Assembly: GCA_963739545.1 (NCBI GenBank)
Contig: CAVUAT010000014.1
Span: 496,001-560,000 of the forward strand
Length of the DNA: 64,000 nt
Reading direction: 5' to 3'
From: CAVUAT01 sp963739545
GTDB taxonomy: Bacteria; Actinomycetota; Thermoleophilia; Solirubrobacterales; 70-9
Position numbers and translations under genes: made by a program. A model generated the notes under the pieces. It was not told the origin of the DNA and searched no databases. It worked only from the letters and a program-made list of their open reading frames with translations. Shown here piece after piece: positions 1-7,734 of this stretch (positions are counted from its first letter, which is position 1; each line of letters starts with the position of its first letter).

Positions 1-1854
1 GACGTCGATCGCGTGGTCGGCTTCGCCGAGACCGGCTCCCCCGACTTCCTTTCGGCCGACGGCGACGCGACCTACCTGGCGGTGAGCCTCACCCCCACCG
101 ACGACAAGACGCAGCAGGAGGCGGCGGACCGCATCCGAGAGGAGCTCTCGGATGAGGAGGGGGTGTCGGTCGGCGGCTTCGCGCTCGCCAACGAGCAGGT
201 CAACCAGCAGGTCGAGGAGGACCTGCAGATGGCCGAGCTGCTCGCCTTCCCGCTGCTCTTCCTGCTCTCGCTGCTCTTCTTCCGCAGCTTCGTTGCGGCC
301 CTGTTGCCGCTGCTGATCGGCGGGCTCGCGATCGTGGGCACCTTCCTGGCACTGAGCGTCGCCGCCGAGCTCGGCTCGGTCTCGATCTTCGCGCTCAACC
401 TGACTACGGGCCTCGGCCTCGGGCTCGCGATCGACTACAGCCTGTTCGTCGTCTCGAGGTACCGCGAGGAGATCGCGAAGTACGGGCCGGGCCTGCAGGC
501 GATGAAGGTGACGATGGCGACCTCGGGCCGGACGGTGCTGTTCTCGTCGCTGACCGTGACCGCCGCGCTGGCCTCGCTGCTGGTCTTCCCGCAGCGCTTC
601 CTCTATTCGATGGGTCTCGGCGGATCGATCGTCGCGATCCTCGCCGCGATCATCTCGCTGACCGTGCTGCCCGCGGTGCTCGCGCTGCTCGGCAACCGGG
701 TCAACTCGCTCGCCCCGAAGTTCCTGCAGCGCCGCGCGGACGCCGATTCGCGCCCGGCCGAGGAGGGCTTCTGGTACCGGCTCTCCCGCTTCGTGATGCG
801 CCGCCCGGCGCCGATCGCTGCCGCCAGCGCGGCCCTTCTGATCGCGCTCGGGATCCCGTTCCTGCAGATCAAGTTCACCTCTCCCGACGCCCAGATCCTC
901 CCCGATGAACGCAGCTCGCGCCAGGTCGATGACGTGCTGCGCGCGGACTTCCCGCCGAACCGCGACACGCCCGTGCGGGTGGTCCTCGCGAGCTCTGACG
1001 CCGGCGACGTGGCGGCGGTCCAGCAGCAGCTCGAGGCGACCGAGGGGGTCGTCGCGGTCAACCCGCCGCAGCCGGTGGACGACCAGACGACCGTGATCGA
1101 AGCGGTTTCGGCCAACCCCTACATCGACGAGTCCAGCCGGGACACCGTCCGAGATGTCCGGCAGATCGACGCGCCGAGCGGGGCCGAGGTCCTGGTCACG
1201 GGCGCGACGGCGGACTTCCTCGACTTCCAATCGAGCCTCGAGGAGCACCTGCCCCTGGCGGTGGCGATCATCGTGATCGCGACGCTGGTCGTGCTCTTCC
1301 TGATGACGGGATCGGTGGTCCTGCCGGTCAAGCAGCTGCTGATGAACGTGCTCAACCTGACGGCCGTGTTCGGGATCCTGGTGCTGATCTTCCAGGACGG
1401 TCGACTCGAGGGGCTGCTGGACTACCGCAGCCAGGGGGCGATCGAGCAGACGATGCCGATCCTGTTGTTCGCGGTCGCGTTCGGGCTATCCACCGACTAC
1501 GGGGTGTTCCTGCTCTCGCGGATCAAGGAGGCCCGCGACGCCGGAGCGAGCGACTCGGAGTGCATCGCGATCGGGCTCGAGCGCACGGGCCGCATCGTCA
1601 CCGCGGCGGCGCTGCTGTTCGCGATCGCGATCGGGGCCTTCGCCACCTCGCAGATCATCTTCATCAAGCAGAACGGCATCGGGACGGCGCTCGCGGTCCT
1701 CATCGACGCGACGATCATCCGCGCCCTGCTCGTGCCGTCGCTGATGGAGCTGCTCGGCGCCTGGAACTGGTGGGCGCCCAAGCCGCTGCGCTGGCTCCAC
1801 TACCGATTCGGGTTCAGCGAGACGAATGCGGACGCCGCGCCCGGGAAGGCCTGA
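1..1854 (+). CDS. MMPL/RND family membrane exporter, 5' end missing
   Basis: The reading frame is open from base 1, so the N-terminus lies outside the window; 617 codons are visible. MMPL proteins are proton-driven inner-membrane exporters of lipids and other hydrophobic compounds. Two hydrophobic bundles are visible, at about residues 75-240 and 415-590 counted from base 1, separated by an extracytoplasmic stretch. Both carry the family signature, GLGLAIDYSLFVVSRYRE in the first half and AFGLSTDYGVFLLSRIKE in the second, each holding the membrane Asp-Tyr pair used for proton relay in the family. The substrate cannot be told. A second, unlike MMPL protein lies at 7735-10770. Confidence 0.92.
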   Translation, partial: DVDRVVGFAETGSPDFLSADGDATYLAVSLTPTDDKTQQEAADRIREELSDEEGVSVGGFALANEQVNQQVEEDLQMAELLAFPLLFLLSLLFFRSFVAALLPLLIGGLAIVGTFLALSVAAELGSVSIFALNLTTGLGLGLAIDYSLFVVSRYREEIAKYGPGLQAMKVTMATSGRTVLFSSLTVTAALASLLVFPQRFLYSMGLGGSIVAILAAIISLTVLPAVLALLGNRVNSLAPKFLQRRADADSRPAEEGFWYRLSRFVMRRPAPIAAASAALLIALGIPFLQIKFTSPDAQILPDERSSRQVDDVLRADFPPNRDTPVRVVLASSDAGDVAAVQQQLEATEGVVAVNPPQPVDDQTTVIEAVSANPYIDESSRDTVRDVRQIDAPSGAEVLVTGATADFLDFQSSLEEHLPLAVAIIVIATLVVLFLMTGSVVLPVKQLLMNVLNLTAVFGILVLIFQDGRLEGLLDYRSQGAIEQTMPILLFAVAFGLSTDYGVFLLSRIKEARDAGASDSECIAIGLERTGRIVTAAALLFAIAIGAFATSQIIFIKQNGIGTALAVLIDATIIRALLVPSLMELLGAWNWWAPKPLRWLHYRFGFSETNADAAPGKA

Positions 1855-1901
1855 GACCCGGATTGCGGTTGGGCGCGGCGCTCTGGGTAAGCTGCCCGAC
1901 G

Positions 1902-2144
1902 ATGACGATTGCAACCGCAATGTTCCTGATCGCCGCCGGTGCCATCCTGCGCTACGCGATCAACGTCAACAGCGACGTGGTCAACATCGAGACCGTCGGC
2001 CTGATCCTGATGATCGTCGGCGGCGCGGGCCTCGCCCTGTCACTGCTCTACGAGCTGGTGCAGACGGGCAGCCGCGACAAGAAGGACGAGTACCCGCAGC
2101 GCTCCCCGCGCAGCGGCTACGACGACCCCACCCGCCGCCTCTAG
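1902..2144 (+). CDS. Small two-helix membrane protein (DUF6458-like)
   Basis: An 80-residue protein with two membrane segments (about residues 4-20 and 30-48) and a charged, Arg-rich cytoplasmic tail. The motif VETVGLILMIVG-type (here IETVGLILMIVGGAG) and the start MTIATAMFLIAAGAILRYA match my memory of the actinobacterial family annotated DUF6458, whose function is unknown. ATG at 1902 begins right at the first hydrophobic helix; no strong Shine-Dalgarno is visible. It lies 47 bases after the MMPL gene and may be co-transcribed. Confidence 0.75.
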   Translation: MTIATAMFLIAAGAILRYAINVNSDVVNIETVGLILMIVGGAGLALSLLYELVQTGSRDKKDEYPQRSPRSGYDDPTRRL

Positions 2145-2154
2145 CGACCGTTAG

Positions 2155-2188
2155 GCCGCTCTCCTTCGGAGCGGCAGCTTGCTGCCGC
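2155..2188 (+). terminator. Two overlapping hairpins after the small membrane gene
   Basis: GCCGCTC (2155-2161) pairs with GAGCGGC (2169-2175). GCGGCAG (2171-2177) pairs with CTGCCGC (2182-2188) around a CTTG loop. The two stems share bases, so they are mutually exclusive. There is no U-tract. They sit between converging genes (plus-strand 1902-2144, minus-strand recR), so they may end transcription from either side. Confidence 0.4.
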
Positions 2189-2259
2189 GATTGATGCTGG
2201 GCGGCCGCTACGGACGCGACCTGATGGCGAAGCCGTACGTCTTTCTCGGTCGAGCCGTC

Positions 2260-2847
2260 CTAGGCCGAGCGGCGGCCCGACAGGGCCTTGCCGAGCGTGA
2301 CCTCGTCCGCGTGCTCGAGGTCCGCGCCGACGGGCAGGCCCGAGGCGAGGCGGGTGACCGTGACGCGGTCGCGCAGCAGCGCCGCGATGTGCTGAGCGGT
2401 TGCCTCGCCGGTGGTCGTCGGGTTGGTTGCGAGCACGACCTCGGTCGTCTCACCGCCGACGCGTTCCAGCAGCTCGGCGATCTTCAGGTCCTCGGGGTCG
2501 ATCCCGTCGATCGGCGACAGCGCGCCGCCGAGCACGTGATAGACGCCGCGGTACTCGCCGGTGCGCTCGAACGGGATCACGTCGGAGGGCTCCTCGACGA
2601 CGCAGATCAGTGACGCGTCGCGGCGACCGTCCTCGCAGATCCTGCAGCGCGGGCCCTCGGCGAGGTTGAAGCAGACTTCGCAGAGGCCCACCTTCTCCTT
2701 CACCTCGCGGATCGCGTCGGCGAGCGCGAGCGCCTCGTCGTCGGAGGCGCGCAGTATGTGGAAGGCCAGGCGCTGCGCCGTCCGCTGCCCGATCCCGGGC
2801 AGGCGTGAGAGCTCAGAGATCAACCGGCTGATCGGTCCCGCGTACAT
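2260..2847 (-). CDS. recR: Recombination mediator protein RecR
   Basis: A 195-residue RecR, full family length. It works with RecO (and RecF) to load RecA at single-stranded gaps. Visible parts in order: N-terminal helix-hairpin-helix (SRLPGIGQRTAQRLAFH, about 14-30), the zinc finger with Cys56, Cys59, Cys68 and Cys71 (LCEVCF and CRICED), and the Toprim domain beginning ICVVEEPSD near residue 81. In most bacteria recR directly follows ybaB; here 950 bases and an opposite-strand gene separate them. Confidence 0.96.
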   Translation of the reverse strand: MYAGPISRLISELSRLPGIGQRTAQRLAFHILRASDDEALALADAIREVKEKVGLCEVCFNLAEGPRCRICEDGRRDASLICVVEEPSDVIPFERTGEYRGVYHVLGGALSPIDGIDPEDLKIAELLERVGGETTEVVLATNPTTTGEATAQHIAALLRDRVTVTRLASGLPVGADLEHADEVTLGKALSGRRSA

Positions 2848-2904
2848 GCGGTGAGCCTACTGTCGAGGGGGGCGAATCCGATCCGGTGAAGGGTCAGGTC
2901 CCTC

Positions 2905-3800
2905 GTGGGGGACCTGAATGTTCAATCGCTCTGGGCATTGGCTCGCCGGCAGCATGGGGTCATCGCGCATAGGCAGCTGATCGACGCTGGCCTCTCGCGC
3001 AAAGCGATCAAGCATCGCGTCGCGAAGGGCCGCTTGCATCCGATTCACCAAGGGGTCTTCGCCGTCGGCTGGCCGGCACCGACGCGACTCGGCGAATGGA
3101 TGGCGGCGGTCCTTGCCTGCGGACCGGGGGCCGTACTCAGCCACCGCAGCGCAGCAGCCCTCTATGGGATCGGGACCACGGACCGATTGATCGAGGTATC
3201 CGTCGCGCGGCGTCGGAATCCAGGCGCCCGGGCCTTTGCGTCCACCGCGTCGAGCTCTCGGGCGGGGACGTCCGCGAACGTTCCGCGATCCCAGTGACTT
3301 CTCCGGCCCGTACCGTGATCGACCTCGCGGCGGTGCTTGAAGTGCGACGCTTGGAGGCCGCCGTCAACGCGGCGGACAAGCTGAGCCTCATCGATCCCGA
3401 GGCTCTGCGTGCAGAGGTGGAGAAGCGGCCCCAGGCCAGGGGGATGGGTCGGCTGCGGGAGCTGCTGGACCGTGAAACTTTCGCCCTGACCGAGTCTGAA
3501 CTCGAGCGCAGGTTCATGCGACTCGTCCGCCGCGCCGGGCTGCCGCGCCCGGAGACCGGAGTCATGCTGAACGGCTTCCGGGTCGACTTCTACTGGCGCG
3601 AATTCGGCCTGGTCGTGGAAACCGATGGACTCCGCTACCACCGCACCGCGACGCAACAGGCGAGAGACCGACGACGAGATCAGGCCCACGCCGTCGGGGG
3701 CGTGACGACCCTTCGATTCACGCACCAGCAGGTGGTGAACGGGGCGGAGTGGGTCGAGCGGACCCTTGTCGCCGTCGCGCGTCGTTTGCTGGTCAGCTAG
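2905..3800 (+). pseudogene. AbiEi-like N-terminal / DUF559 domain protein, frameshifted
   Basis: Two plus-strand frames together make one protein of about 298 residues. Frame 1 (GTG at 2905) gives an N-terminal winged-helix region typical of AbiEi-type antitoxin proteins (HGVIAHRQLIDAGLSRKAI, then LHPIHQGVFAVG and LSHRSAAALYG). The other frame gives SPARTVIDLA and a C-terminal DUF559 endonuclease-like domain (RVDFYWREFGLVVETDG). Adding one G to the GGG run at 3230-3232 joins them as ...NPGARGLCVHRVELSGG.... The gene stands between ybaB and recR on the opposite strand, and its stop shares CTAG with the ybaB stop. Function of the whole family is uncertain; a nuclease role is inferred from DUF559. 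Confidence 0.75.
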
Positions 3801-4156
3801 GCCCCCGGGAGCCCGCCGAGGCCGGGCATCCCGCCGCCCATACCGGGCATCCCGCCCATGCCGCCGGTGATCCCGCCGAGCTTGGTCGAGGCCAGCTCCT
3901 GGGCGGCGCGGATCGCCTCGTTGACGGCTGCGGTGACCATGTCCTGGAGCAGCTCCGGGTCCTCGGGGTCGATCGCCTCGGGCGAGATCGTGATCTCACG
4001 CAGCGCCATGTCGCCGGTCATCGTCACCTTGACCATGCCGCCGCCGGCGCTCGCCTCGACGGTCTCGCTCTTCAGGTCCTCCTGAGCCTGCGCCATCTGG
4101 GCCTGCATCTGCTGGACCTGCTGCATCAGCTGGTTCATGTTCGGCTGCTTGGGCAT
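3797..4156 (-). CDS. ybaB: YbaB/EbfC family nucleoid-associated protein
   Basis: A 119-residue DNA-binding protein of the YbaB/EbfC family, which forms dimers that coat the chromosome. The N-terminal Gln/Met-rich helix (MNQLMQQVQQMQAQMAQAQ) and the core GGGMVKVTMTGD and LLQDMVTAAVNEA are family features. The C-terminus is a Gly/Met/Pro-rich tail. Its ATG overlaps the dnaX stop (TGATG), so translation is probably coupled. Its stop overlaps that of the opposite DUF559-type gene by four bases. Confidence 0.93.
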   Translation of the reverse strand: MPKQPNMNQLMQQVQQMQAQMAQAQEDLKSETVEASAGGGMVKVTMTGDMALREITISPEAIDPEDPELLQDMVTAAVNEAIRAAQELASTKLGGITGGMGGMPGMGGGMPGLGGLPGA

Positions 4157-5907
4157 CAGCCCGCCTCCCGGCTCTGCGCGTCGTCCTCGCCTGATTCGGG
4201 CTGGTCCTCGAAGACCTCTCGCGCGTCGAATTTCGTCTTCAGCATCTCGATGATCTCATCGTCGGCCATCTCGGGCGGGGCGGCCTCCTCTGATGGAGCC
4301 GCGGCCGCGTCGCCGTCCATCAGCTCGAACTTGAGCGGCAATCGCGCCCCGGCGACCGCCTCGATCGAGCTGCCGAGCTGCTCGGTGCAAGCTTTCGATT
4401 CCGCCTTGCGCTTGTTGAACGTCGCCCCCGCCGGGAAGCCCACGTAGAGGGTCGGGCGCTCGCCATCCACGCGGAGCGGCCGAGCGCCCTCGAGGATGGT
4501 GGAGAGCATTTCGCCGCCGGAGGAGCGCACCTGGTCGACGATGGCCGGCCACACTTCCGAGATACGTTCGAGGGTGACGGCCTCCCCATCATCAGCGCGG
4601 ACGTCCTCAGCTCCGCTTCCCGCATCACCGCCCACCTCCCCGGCTTCGCCTGCGGGGGTATGCGGTTGCGGCGCGCTCGCGGGGGATTCCTTGGTTTCGC
4701 CTGTCTCACTACGCCGATTGACCTTGGACGTCGGCGGTGGCGGCGGGGACTCTTGGCCTCCCAGCTGGCGCTCAAGGGATTCGATTCTCCGCAGCAGTGC
4801 GTCGCGGGACGTGTCCAGGGACGGGCGGGCCACCTTCAGCAGGGCCACCTCGAGGCTCAGGCGTGGGTCGTCTCCCTCACGCATATTTGCGACGGCGGTC
4901 GAGAGGGCGTCGATGGCTCCCATCAGCTTGACGTCCCCGATCGCGCCGGCCTGCTCGGCGAGGCGGTCGGGCTGGGCGACGGTGACCGTGAAGGACTCGG
5001 GGACGGCTCCCGTCGCGCGGGCGACCAGGAGCTGGCGCAGGTGGGCGATCAGGTCACGTGCGAACTGCGCCGGATCGCGGCCCGAGCGCGCGAGCCGGTC
5101 GACGACGTCCAGAACTGCGGCCGAGTCGCCTGCGGCGAGGGCGTCCGTCGCGCCGAACAGGAGCTCCGCATCTGCCGCGCCGAGCATCTCGACCACGTCA
5201 TCGGTCGCGACCTTGTCGCCGCCGAAGGCGACGAGCTGGTCGAGGGTGCCGAGCGCGTCGCGGAAGCTGCCGCCGGCCGAGCGCGCGGTCAGCGCGACGG
5301 CGCCGTCCTCGACTTCGATGCCCTCGGTGTCGGCGACGCGCCGGATCACCTTGGCGATCTGCTCGAGTGACGGGCGCTGGAAGTCGAAGCGCTGGCAGCG
5401 GTCGACGATCGTCGCCATCACCTTCTGGGGCTCCGTGGTGGCGAGGACGAAGACCGTGTTCGGGGGCGGCTCCTCGAGCGTCTTCAGGAAGGCGTTCCAC
5501 GCCTCCTTGGTGAGCATGTGGGCCTCGTCGAGGATGTAGACCTTCCAGCGGCCCTCGGCGGGCGCGTAGCCGACGCGGTCGCGGAGCTCGCGGACATCGT
5601 CCACCGAGCGGTTCGAGGCGGCGTCCATCTCGATCACGTCGAGTGACGTGCCTGCGGCGATCGTCGTGCACGAGTCGCAGACGCCGCAGGGCTCGAGCGT
5701 CGGGGCGTTGACGCAGTTCAGCGAGCGGGCGAGGATCTTCGCCATCGAGGTCTTGCCGGTGCCGCGCGAGCCGACGAACAGGTAGGCGTGATGAACCCGA
5801 CCGCGCTCGATCGCGTTCGAGAGCGTGCGCACGACGTGCTCCTGGCCCACGACCTCGGAGAAGCTCTGAGGCCGGTGGCGACGGTAGAGAGAGGCAGATT
5901 CGGCCAT
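4156..5907 (-). CDS. dnaX: DNA polymerase III subunits gamma and tau
   Basis: The 583-residue clamp-loader ATPase DnaX. It opens with SLYRRHRPQSFSEVVGQ and has the Walker A GSRGTGKTS (46-54), the zinc module with Cys65, Cys74, Cys77 and Cys80, and the Walker B region YILDEAHMLTKEAWNAFLK. The C-terminal third holds a Pro/Ser/Glu-rich linker and a tau-like domain. I take ATG 5907 (MAESASLYRR) because the family starts there; an upstream in-frame ATG would add 24 unrelated residues that run into the divergent gene at 5931. First gene of a dnaX-ybaB unit. Confidence 0.95.
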   Translation of the reverse strand: MAESASLYRRHRPQSFSEVVGQEHVVRTLSNAIERGRVHHAYLFVGSRGTGKTSMAKILARSLNCVNAPTLEPCGVCDSCTTIAAGTSLDVIEMDAASNRSVDDVRELRDRVGYAPAEGRWKVYILDEAHMLTKEAWNAFLKTLEEPPPNTVFVLATTEPQKVMATIVDRCQRFDFQRPSLEQIAKVIRRVADTEGIEVEDGAVALTARSAGGSFRDALGTLDQLVAFGGDKVATDDVVEMLGAADAELLFGATDALAAGDSAAVLDVVDRLARSGRDPAQFARDLIAHLRQLLVARATGAVPESFTVTVAQPDRLAEQAGAIGDVKLMGAIDALSTAVANMREGDDPRLSLEVALLKVARPSLDTSRDALLRRIESLERQLGGQESPPPPPTSKVNRRSETGETKESPASAPQPHTPAGEAGEVGGDAGSGAEDVRADDGEAVTLERISEVWPAIVDQVRSSGGEMLSTILEGARPLRVDGERPTLYVGFPAGATFNKRKAESKACTEQLGSSIEAVAGARLPLKFELMDGDAAAAPSEEAAPPEMADDEIIEMLKTKFDAREVFEDQPESGEDDAQSREAG

Positions 5908-5930
5908 CGCTTCGAGTCTATCCTCGCCCC

Positions 5931-6260
5931 ATGACCTACGACGAAGGGTTGGCCCAGAGGGTCCGAGACACCGTCGCAACGAGGGATGGAATCGTCGAGC
6001 GCAAGATCTTCGGCTCGCTCGGCTTCTTCCTGCACGGCAACATGGCCGTCGCAGCAGGCCGCGATGGGCTGATCGTCAGGCTCGGCCCGGACGCCGAGAG
6101 GGCGGTCGAGGAGAACGGAGTCGCGCCGTTCCAGCCCGGCGACAGCAAGCCGATGACGGGCTGGGCGATTGTCGATCTCGAAGCCGTGGCCGAGGACGAG
6201 GCCCTGTCGGAATGGATCGACGCGGGCGTGGACTTCGCCGCGACCCTGCCACCGAAGTAG
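5931..6260 (+). CDS. TfoX N-terminal domain family protein
   Basis: A 109-residue protein made only of the TfoX/Sxy N-terminal domain. Typical features are the start YDEGLAQRVRD, the core VERKIFGSLGFFLHGNMAVA, and the C-terminal LSEWIDAGVDFAATLP. The two-domain Sxy protein regulates competence in Gram-negative bacteria, but stand-alone copies like this have no settled role. It diverges from dnaX with only 23 bases between start codons, so the promoters must overlap the coding starts. Confidence 0.88.
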   Translation: MTYDEGLAQRVRDTVATRDGIVERKIFGSLGFFLHGNMAVAAGRDGLIVRLGPDAERAVEENGVAPFQPGDSKPMTGWAIVDLEAVAEDEALSEWIDAGVDFAATLPPK

Positions 6261-6261
6261 C

Positions 6262-6807
6262 TCAGCGCCTCTTCTTCCGCTTGCACTTCTTCTTCTTCTT
6301 CGCCGCCGAGGCCGGGCGCTTCGTCCGCTTCTTGCACTTCGACTTTGTCGGCGGCGACGGCTGGACCGGGGCCGCGACGCCGGCGCCGCTCAGGGCCGAG
6401 ACGGCGAACAGGTGATCGGCATCGGGCGGGTCGGACCCGGTGTAGAGGATGCCGGTGCGTTGCCCCAGGGTCTTCGGTGCGAAGGCCACTCGGATCTGGC
6501 AGGTGGGGCCGAACGGCGTGGTCGCGCCGGTGATCATCGGCGCGCAGTCCTCCTCGACGACGACGAAGTCGGGCGAATCCGTGCGTATCGAGGTCGTGTA
6601 GGTGTCAGACCCGAAGCAGCCGTTCGGCGGGTTCGCCGGGTCAGCGTTGCATGTGACCTGCAGCGTGAAGGTAATCGGCGCACCCTGCGACCCGAGAGCC
6701 TGCGCCGGGAACGCCGCCGTCTCCGGCGTGACATTTGGCATCGCCGCCGCGGGCGCGACCCAGACGAGCGACGCGACGATTGCGATGGCGGGAGTGCCGA
6801 GGCGCAT
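6262..6807 (-). CDS. Secreted protein with choice-of-anchor D-like domain and Lys/Arg tail
   Basis: A 181-residue protein from ATG 6807 (MRLGTPAIAIVASLVW), which begins a signal peptide cleaved near AAAMP. The body resembles one Ig-like repeat of the choice-of-anchor D type: an FTLQVTC strand and a CQIRVAFAPKTLGQRTG-like strand. The last 30 residues are almost all Lys, Arg and Cys (KKKKKCKRKKRR at the end). The tail could bind anionic wall polymers; that is inference. No enzyme motif is seen. It ends two bases from the stop of the converging TfoX-like gene. Confidence 0.7.
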   Translation of the reverse strand: MRLGTPAIAIVASLVWVAPAAAMPNVTPETAAFPAQALGSQGAPITFTLQVTCNADPANPPNGCFGSDTYTTSIRTDSPDFVVVEEDCAPMITGATTPFGPTCQIRVAFAPKTLGQRTGILYTGSDPPDADHLFAVSALSGAGVAAPVQPSPPTKSKCKKRTKRPASAAKKKKKCKRKKRR

Positions 6808-6878
6808 GGGGTTCAAGTATGGACCGTGCACCCGACTCTGAGGCGAAGCTTCCGGTCGTTTCCTCTGCGATCGGCTCG

Positions 6879-6975
6879 GGCCAGGCTTGCCTGCATCACA
6901 TGACGGCTACCGCTTAAGGCTGCTTCCTTCCGGACCTGACCTGGTTCACGGGCCACCACTGCGCAGGACCTGGCC
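6879..6975 (-). ncRNA. ffs: Signal recognition particle RNA, small bacterial type
   Basis: The minus strand carries the invariant SRP core CAGGTCCGGAAGGAAGCAG (minus-strand 6939-6921), with the GGAA tetraloop and asymmetric loop that bind Ffh. The outer ends GGCCAGG (6975-6969) and CCTGGCC (6885-6879) pair and define a 97-nt RNA, the usual length of the Alu-less bacterial form. It lies 972 bases beyond the dnaX start on the same strand. In many actinobacteria ffs sits near dnaX, tRNA-Ser and tadA; here tRNA-Ser and tadA are some 19 kb away. Confidence 0.95.
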
Positions 6976-7102
6976 GTCAACACCTCTCGCGGCGGCTCGG
7001 CTCCGAATGCCGGCCCCTCGATCGGGGATTCGGCCCCGCTAGAGCGGATTGCGGGTGACAGGGCACCGCTGATTCCCCGCCTAGCACGGTCCGTAGGGGA
7101 GT

Positions 7103-7720
7103 CTATGGCGCGAGGCGCTCTATCCGCCACCCGCCCCCTTCGCGGGTGTAGCGGAAGCGGTCGTGCAGACGCCCGTCGCGGCCCTGCCAGAACTCCATCT
7201 CCTCGGGCTCGAGCGCGTACCCGCCCCAGTTGGCGGGGCGCTCGATCGGGCCGTCGCCTGCGGCATCGAGCACCTCGGCGACGTCGCGGTCCAACTCCCC
7301 GCGGTCGATCGTCCGGCTCTGCGGTGAGGCCGCCGCAGCGGCCTGGCTGTCGCGGGGCCGGCTCGCGAAGTACTCGTTGGACTGCTCTGCGGTCAGCTTG
7401 TGGACAGGGCCGCGGGCGCGGACCTGGCGGTCGAGCTCGCGCCAGTAGAGGATCAGCGCCGCGCGCGGACGCGCCTCGAGCTCGGCACCCTTGACGCTCT
7501 CGTAGTTCGTGAAGAAGCGCAGGCCCTCGGGACCGATCCCCTTGAGCAGCACCATGCGGGCGTTCGGGGCCCCGTCGGCATCGGCTGTGGCGAGGGTCAT
7601 GGCCTCGGCCAGCGGCACCTCGCGCTCGGCGAGCTCGTACCAGTCGCCGAGCTGGGCGATCGGGTCATCGTCGAGCCCCTCGCGGTCGAGGGGCGGAAGC
7701 TGCTTTCGGAGCTCGCTCAT
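7103..7720 (-). CDS. pdxH: Pyridoxamine 5'-phosphate oxidase
   Basis: A 205-residue FMN enzyme that oxidises pyridoxine/pyridoxamine 5'-phosphate to pyridoxal 5'-phosphate. Family marks are AMTLATADADGAPNARMVLLK (shortened here to its start), GLRFFTNYESVKGAEL for FMN binding, RQVRARGPVHKL, YFASRPRDSQ with the substrate Arg, and the C-terminal RPANWGGYALEP and EFWQGRDGRLHDR. Length and motifs are complete. It follows the MMPL gene at 7735 in the opposite order on the same strand, with 14 bases between them. Confidence 0.94.
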   Translation of the reverse strand: MSELRKQLPPLDREGLDDDPIAQLGDWYELAEREVPLAEAMTLATADADGAPNARMVLLKGIGPEGLRFFTNYESVKGAELEARPRAALILYWRELDRQVRARGPVHKLTAEQSNEYFASRPRDSQAAAAASPQSRTIDRGELDRDVAEVLDAAGDGPIERPANWGGYALEPEEMEFWQGRDGRLHDRFRYTREGGGWRIERLAP

Positions 7721-7734
7721 TCCCGAATCATGGA

